Of a stretch of DNA of 34,964 nt, positions 32,991 to 34,964 are shown piece after piece. The notes below the pieces were generated by a model. It worked only from the letters and a program-made list of their open reading frames with translations, was not told where the DNA came from and made no database searches. The stretch is from Calothrix sp. MO_192.B10 (GTDB taxonomy: Bacteria; Cyanobacteriota; Cyanobacteriia; Cyanobacteriales; Nostocaceae), in the NCBI GenBank assembly GCA_030065055.1, contig JASJDS010000022.1:1-34964 (forward strand). The letters run 5' to 3'. Numbering within the stretch: position 1 is the stretch's first letter; each line of letters starts with the position of its first letter. The translations under genes and the position numbers were made by a program.

Positions 32991-33288
32991 CTATCATGAG
33001 TAAGGACTTTGTAGTTTGGAATGTTGAGTTGAGAAAATACCAATCGACTTGCATAACTCATTATTCTCAACCACATAGTTCCTCAACCCAATCTTGATAT
33101 AAACCCAATCCACAATAAATTGCCTGTAGGGGCACGGCATCAGTGATATTACTGGATAGTCAAGTATATTTACGTGCCGTGCCCTTGACCGCGTTCAGAT
33201 ATTTGTCAGCAAAAAACTATGGCTTTCAAAATAGACGTGGTTTATTTGGTAAGTAAGAGGGGTTTCGTCCAATTACCGACAATTATTT
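32991..33288. other. Intergenic region with GGGGCACGGCA palindromic repeat
   Basis: No gene is seen between the convergent RodZ-like and hisD genes. A 56-bp element at 33129-33184 has perfect 10-bp ends GGGCACGGCA and TGCCGTGCCC with an AT-rich middle. It looks like a non-autonomous palindromic repeat and may also stop transcription. Confidence 0.65.
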
Positions 33289-34572
33289 TCAAGACTGCAA
33301 CCGCATATTCACACTACCTGCGTGGGCGGGTAAACCTTCTGCCTGTGCGAGAGTAACTGCGGCTTTGCCAATTTCTTGTAATGATTGATAATCGCATTCT
33401 AAATAGGTAATTCGCTTCATAAAATCATACACGCTTAAGCCAGAGGAAAAGCGAGCGGATCTTGCAGTGGGTAACACATGGTTTGGTCCACCCACATAGT
33501 CACCAATGGCTTCTGGGGTATGTCTGCCCAGGAAAATACTACCAGCACAGCGAATCTGTTGGGCTAGTTGTCGCGGCTGGTCTACGCATAATTCCAGATG
33601 CTCTGGTGCTAATTTATTTACCAAAGGTATACTGTCTGCTAAGTCCTCCACTACAATTACAGCACCGTATTGGTCCCAACTCGCACCCGCCACTTTTTGG
33701 GTGGGTAAGTCCTTGAGAATAACTGCGATCGCATCTATAATTTGGCGAGCAAACTCTTCTGAATCCGTAATCAGGATAGATTGGGCACTGGGGTCATGTT
33801 CTGCTTGGGACAACAAATCCCAGGCAATCCACTGGGGATTATTTTGGCTATCTGCAACCACCAGAATTTCCGATGGTCCAGCAATGCTATCAATACCCAC
33901 AGTGCCATATACTTGACGCTTCGCTTCTGCCACATAGGCATTACCAGGTCCCACAATTTTATCAACCGGGGCAATGGTTTGGCTGCCATAGGCTAAGGCA
34001 CCTACTGCTTGCGCTCCCCCAATACTGTATATTTCTGTTACCCCAGCTATTTGTGCTGCTGCCAAAACTGCGGGATTAATTTCACCACCAGGGGTAGGAA
34101 CTGTCATCACAATCCGCTCCACACCAGCAATTTTGGCAGGTAAAGCATTCATTAAAACAGAACTGGGATAACTAGCTCTACCTCCGGGTACGTAAATACC
34201 TACAGTAGATAAAGCTACCCAGTTTAATCCTAAATTTACCCCTACAGCGTCCGTATAGGCAATATTTTGGGGTAATTGTTTTTGGTGAAAAGCGGTAATT
34301 CGTTCTGCCGCTATTTCCAGAGCCGCTTGGACATCAGCAGAACATTGTTGGGCATGGTGAGCGATCGCTTCCCTACTCAGAGCCAAGGAGGTAGGATTAT
34401 AATGATCGAAGCGGCTGGTGTATTCCCTAATCGCCTCATCACCGCGTACCTTGACATCAGCAAGAATTTCTCGTACCGTTCCACTGACATCCACCGTAGC
34501 TTCCCGGCGATCGTTTACTAAGGCTGTGAATTTGGCGGTAAAATCTGTATCAGTGGTTTTCAAGAAATCCAT
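33289..34572 (-). CDS. hisD: Histidinol dehydrogenase
   Basis: HisD oxidises L-histidinol to L-histidine in two NAD-dependent steps, the end of histidine synthesis. At 427 aa it is full length. Visible landmarks: YVPGGRASYPSSVLMNALPAKIAG, GPGNAYVAEAKR, GIDSIAGPSEILVVAD, LLSQAEHDP (zinc-site Gln/His), LAPEHLEL (catalytic Glu-His pair) and GDYVGGPNHVLPT. Start at the ATG complementary to 34570-34572. It is alone here, not in a his operon, as is usual in cyanobacteria. Its 5' flank carries an omegaRNA-like element whose right end lies only about 45 bp from the start codon. Confidence 0.95.
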   Translation of the reverse strand: MDFLKTTDTDFTAKFTALVNDRREATVDVSGTVREILADVKVRGDEAIREYTSRFDHYNPTSLALSREAIAHHAQQCSADVQAALEIAAERITAFHQKQLPQNIAYTDAVGVNLGLNWVALSTVGIYVPGGRASYPSSVLMNALPAKIAGVERIVMTVPTPGGEINPAVLAAAQIAGVTEIYSIGGAQAVGALAYGSQTIAPVDKIVGPGNAYVAEAKRQVYGTVGIDSIAGPSEILVVADSQNNPQWIAWDLLSQAEHDPSAQSILITDSEEFARQIIDAIAVILKDLPTQKVAGASWDQYGAVIVVEDLADSIPLVNKLAPEHLELCVDQPRQLAQQIRCAGSIFLGRHTPEAIGDYVGGPNHVLPTARSARFSSGLSVYDFMKRITYLECDYQSLQEIGKAAVTLAQAEGLPAHAGSVNMRLQS

Positions 34573-34616
34573 GAACCAACTCCTTGGCTGTGGGATGTGT
34601 GGGGCAATTCTCTAGT

Positions 34617-34745
34617 GTTTGACACTCTCCTGCCTAAAGGCGAGGAGATTCTTGATTCAACGAGTCCACTTAAACTAGACCCCTTGCGGTATCTAGCCCA
34701 GAGGTGGTTCTCTCCTCAAGCGTTGACTTTCCGAGTGCCCCTCGG
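34617..34745 (-). ncRNA. Orphan omegaRNA-like structured element / IS200-IS605 right end
   Basis: Read on the minus strand, the element contains a 5' hairpin (CCGAG/CTCGG, 34745-34731), a six-base closing pair TCAACG (34726-34721) with CGTTGA (34662-34657), two enclosed hairpins (GAGG/CCTC, and CTAGAtaCC-GCAA-GGggTCTAG at 34696-34675), and a 3' hairpin CTCCTcGCC-TTTA-GGCAGGAG (34647-34627). It ends in GTGTCAAAC at 34617. The last hairpin and GTGTCAAAC match the right end beside the tnpB remnant at 22296-22331. In IS200/IS605 elements this is the RNA scaffold that TnpB uses, with the flanking DNA after the right end as guide; here the guide would be the hisD upstream sequence ACTAGAGAATTGCC. 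No tnpB coding sequence is recognisable in the remaining ~220 bp. Confidence 0.6.
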
Positions 34746-34964
34746 TAGTTGGATTGCTCCAAAATTTGTTTGAGTTAAATTCTGTGTCGTCTAGTCTCCA
34801 TGAAGATTTTACCTATTTCTGGAAAAGAGCTAGAACTATGAAATAGAACCCCATATCTTCAATTGTCAAGGTACAGATTGCCCTTAGGCAGTTGGGTTTT
34901 TATACAGGTTGATTACCGTTCCTGTTAGATTCAATTTTACTGCAAATTGACTGAGGCGTAAACG
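34746..34964. other. Right-edge region, no gene recognised
   Basis: The last ~220 bp contain no frame I can assign. They may include decayed IS200/IS605 sequence adjoining the omegaRNA-like element, or the control region of a gene beyond the window. Confidence 0.4.

Overview
The window looks like chromosomal DNA of a filamentous (Nostocales-type) cyanobacterium. The evidence is the many GCGATCGC (HIP1-like) octamers, abundant 7-8 bp tandem repeats between genes, large TPR-CHAT and PAS/GAF kinase genes, a recombinase resembling the heterocyst excisases XisA/XisC, and cyanobacterial housekeeping genes (ksgA-ispE-DUF3082, cbiT, cdsA, a RodZ-like gene, hisD). The species cannot be fixed from the sequence alone.

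Accessory half (1 to about 12400). The left edge holds the C-terminal part of a CHAT caspase-like protease gene, facing a small unknown gene and a complete 1249-aa TPR-CHAT gene whose TPR part is eleven near-identical 46-aa units. Next comes a decayed TnsC/TniB-type transposition ATPase fragment, then an AT-rich stretch with short direct repeats. A parA-like partition ATPase gene follows. It is split exactly inside its Walker A motif by a complete group II intron (5906-8521), whose reverse transcriptase/maturase shows several signs of decay. A ribbon-helix-helix gene (probable partition partner or regulator), a GerMN-like lipoprotein, a XisA/XisC-type tyrosine recombinase and a Uma2 nuclease-like gene complete the region. 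Together they suggest a plasmid-derived or integrated element.

Core and mixed half (12666-34964). A 1199-aa multi-sensor histidine kinase precedes ksgA, ispE and a DUF3082 membrane protein. On the other strand is an unusual 902-aa fusion of a ferritin-like domain, a heme-less cytochrome-like segment and Ycf48-like beta-propeller repeats. A scar region follows, with a repeat element, a Uma2 remnant and a tnpB 3' remnant. Then comes a metal-homeostasis-like cluster: two DUF5132-like proteins, a P1B-type ATPase without a CPx motif, and an HMA2-domain protein. The rest is a membrane-anchored Ser/Thr kinase, cbiT, cdsA, a DUF2993 protein, an RsuA/RluB pseudouridine synthase, a RodZ-like protein and hisD.

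At the right edge, upstream of hisD, is an orphan structured element. It has the 3' hairpin of an IS200/IS605-type right end and looks like an omegaRNA scaffold with no intact TnpB beside it. The most interesting items are the intron in the ParA P-loop with its damaged maturase, the octad repeats upstream of parA, the ferritin-Ycf48 fusion, the CPx-less ATPase cluster, the orphan omegaRNA-like element and the repeat-driven TPR-CHAT protein.
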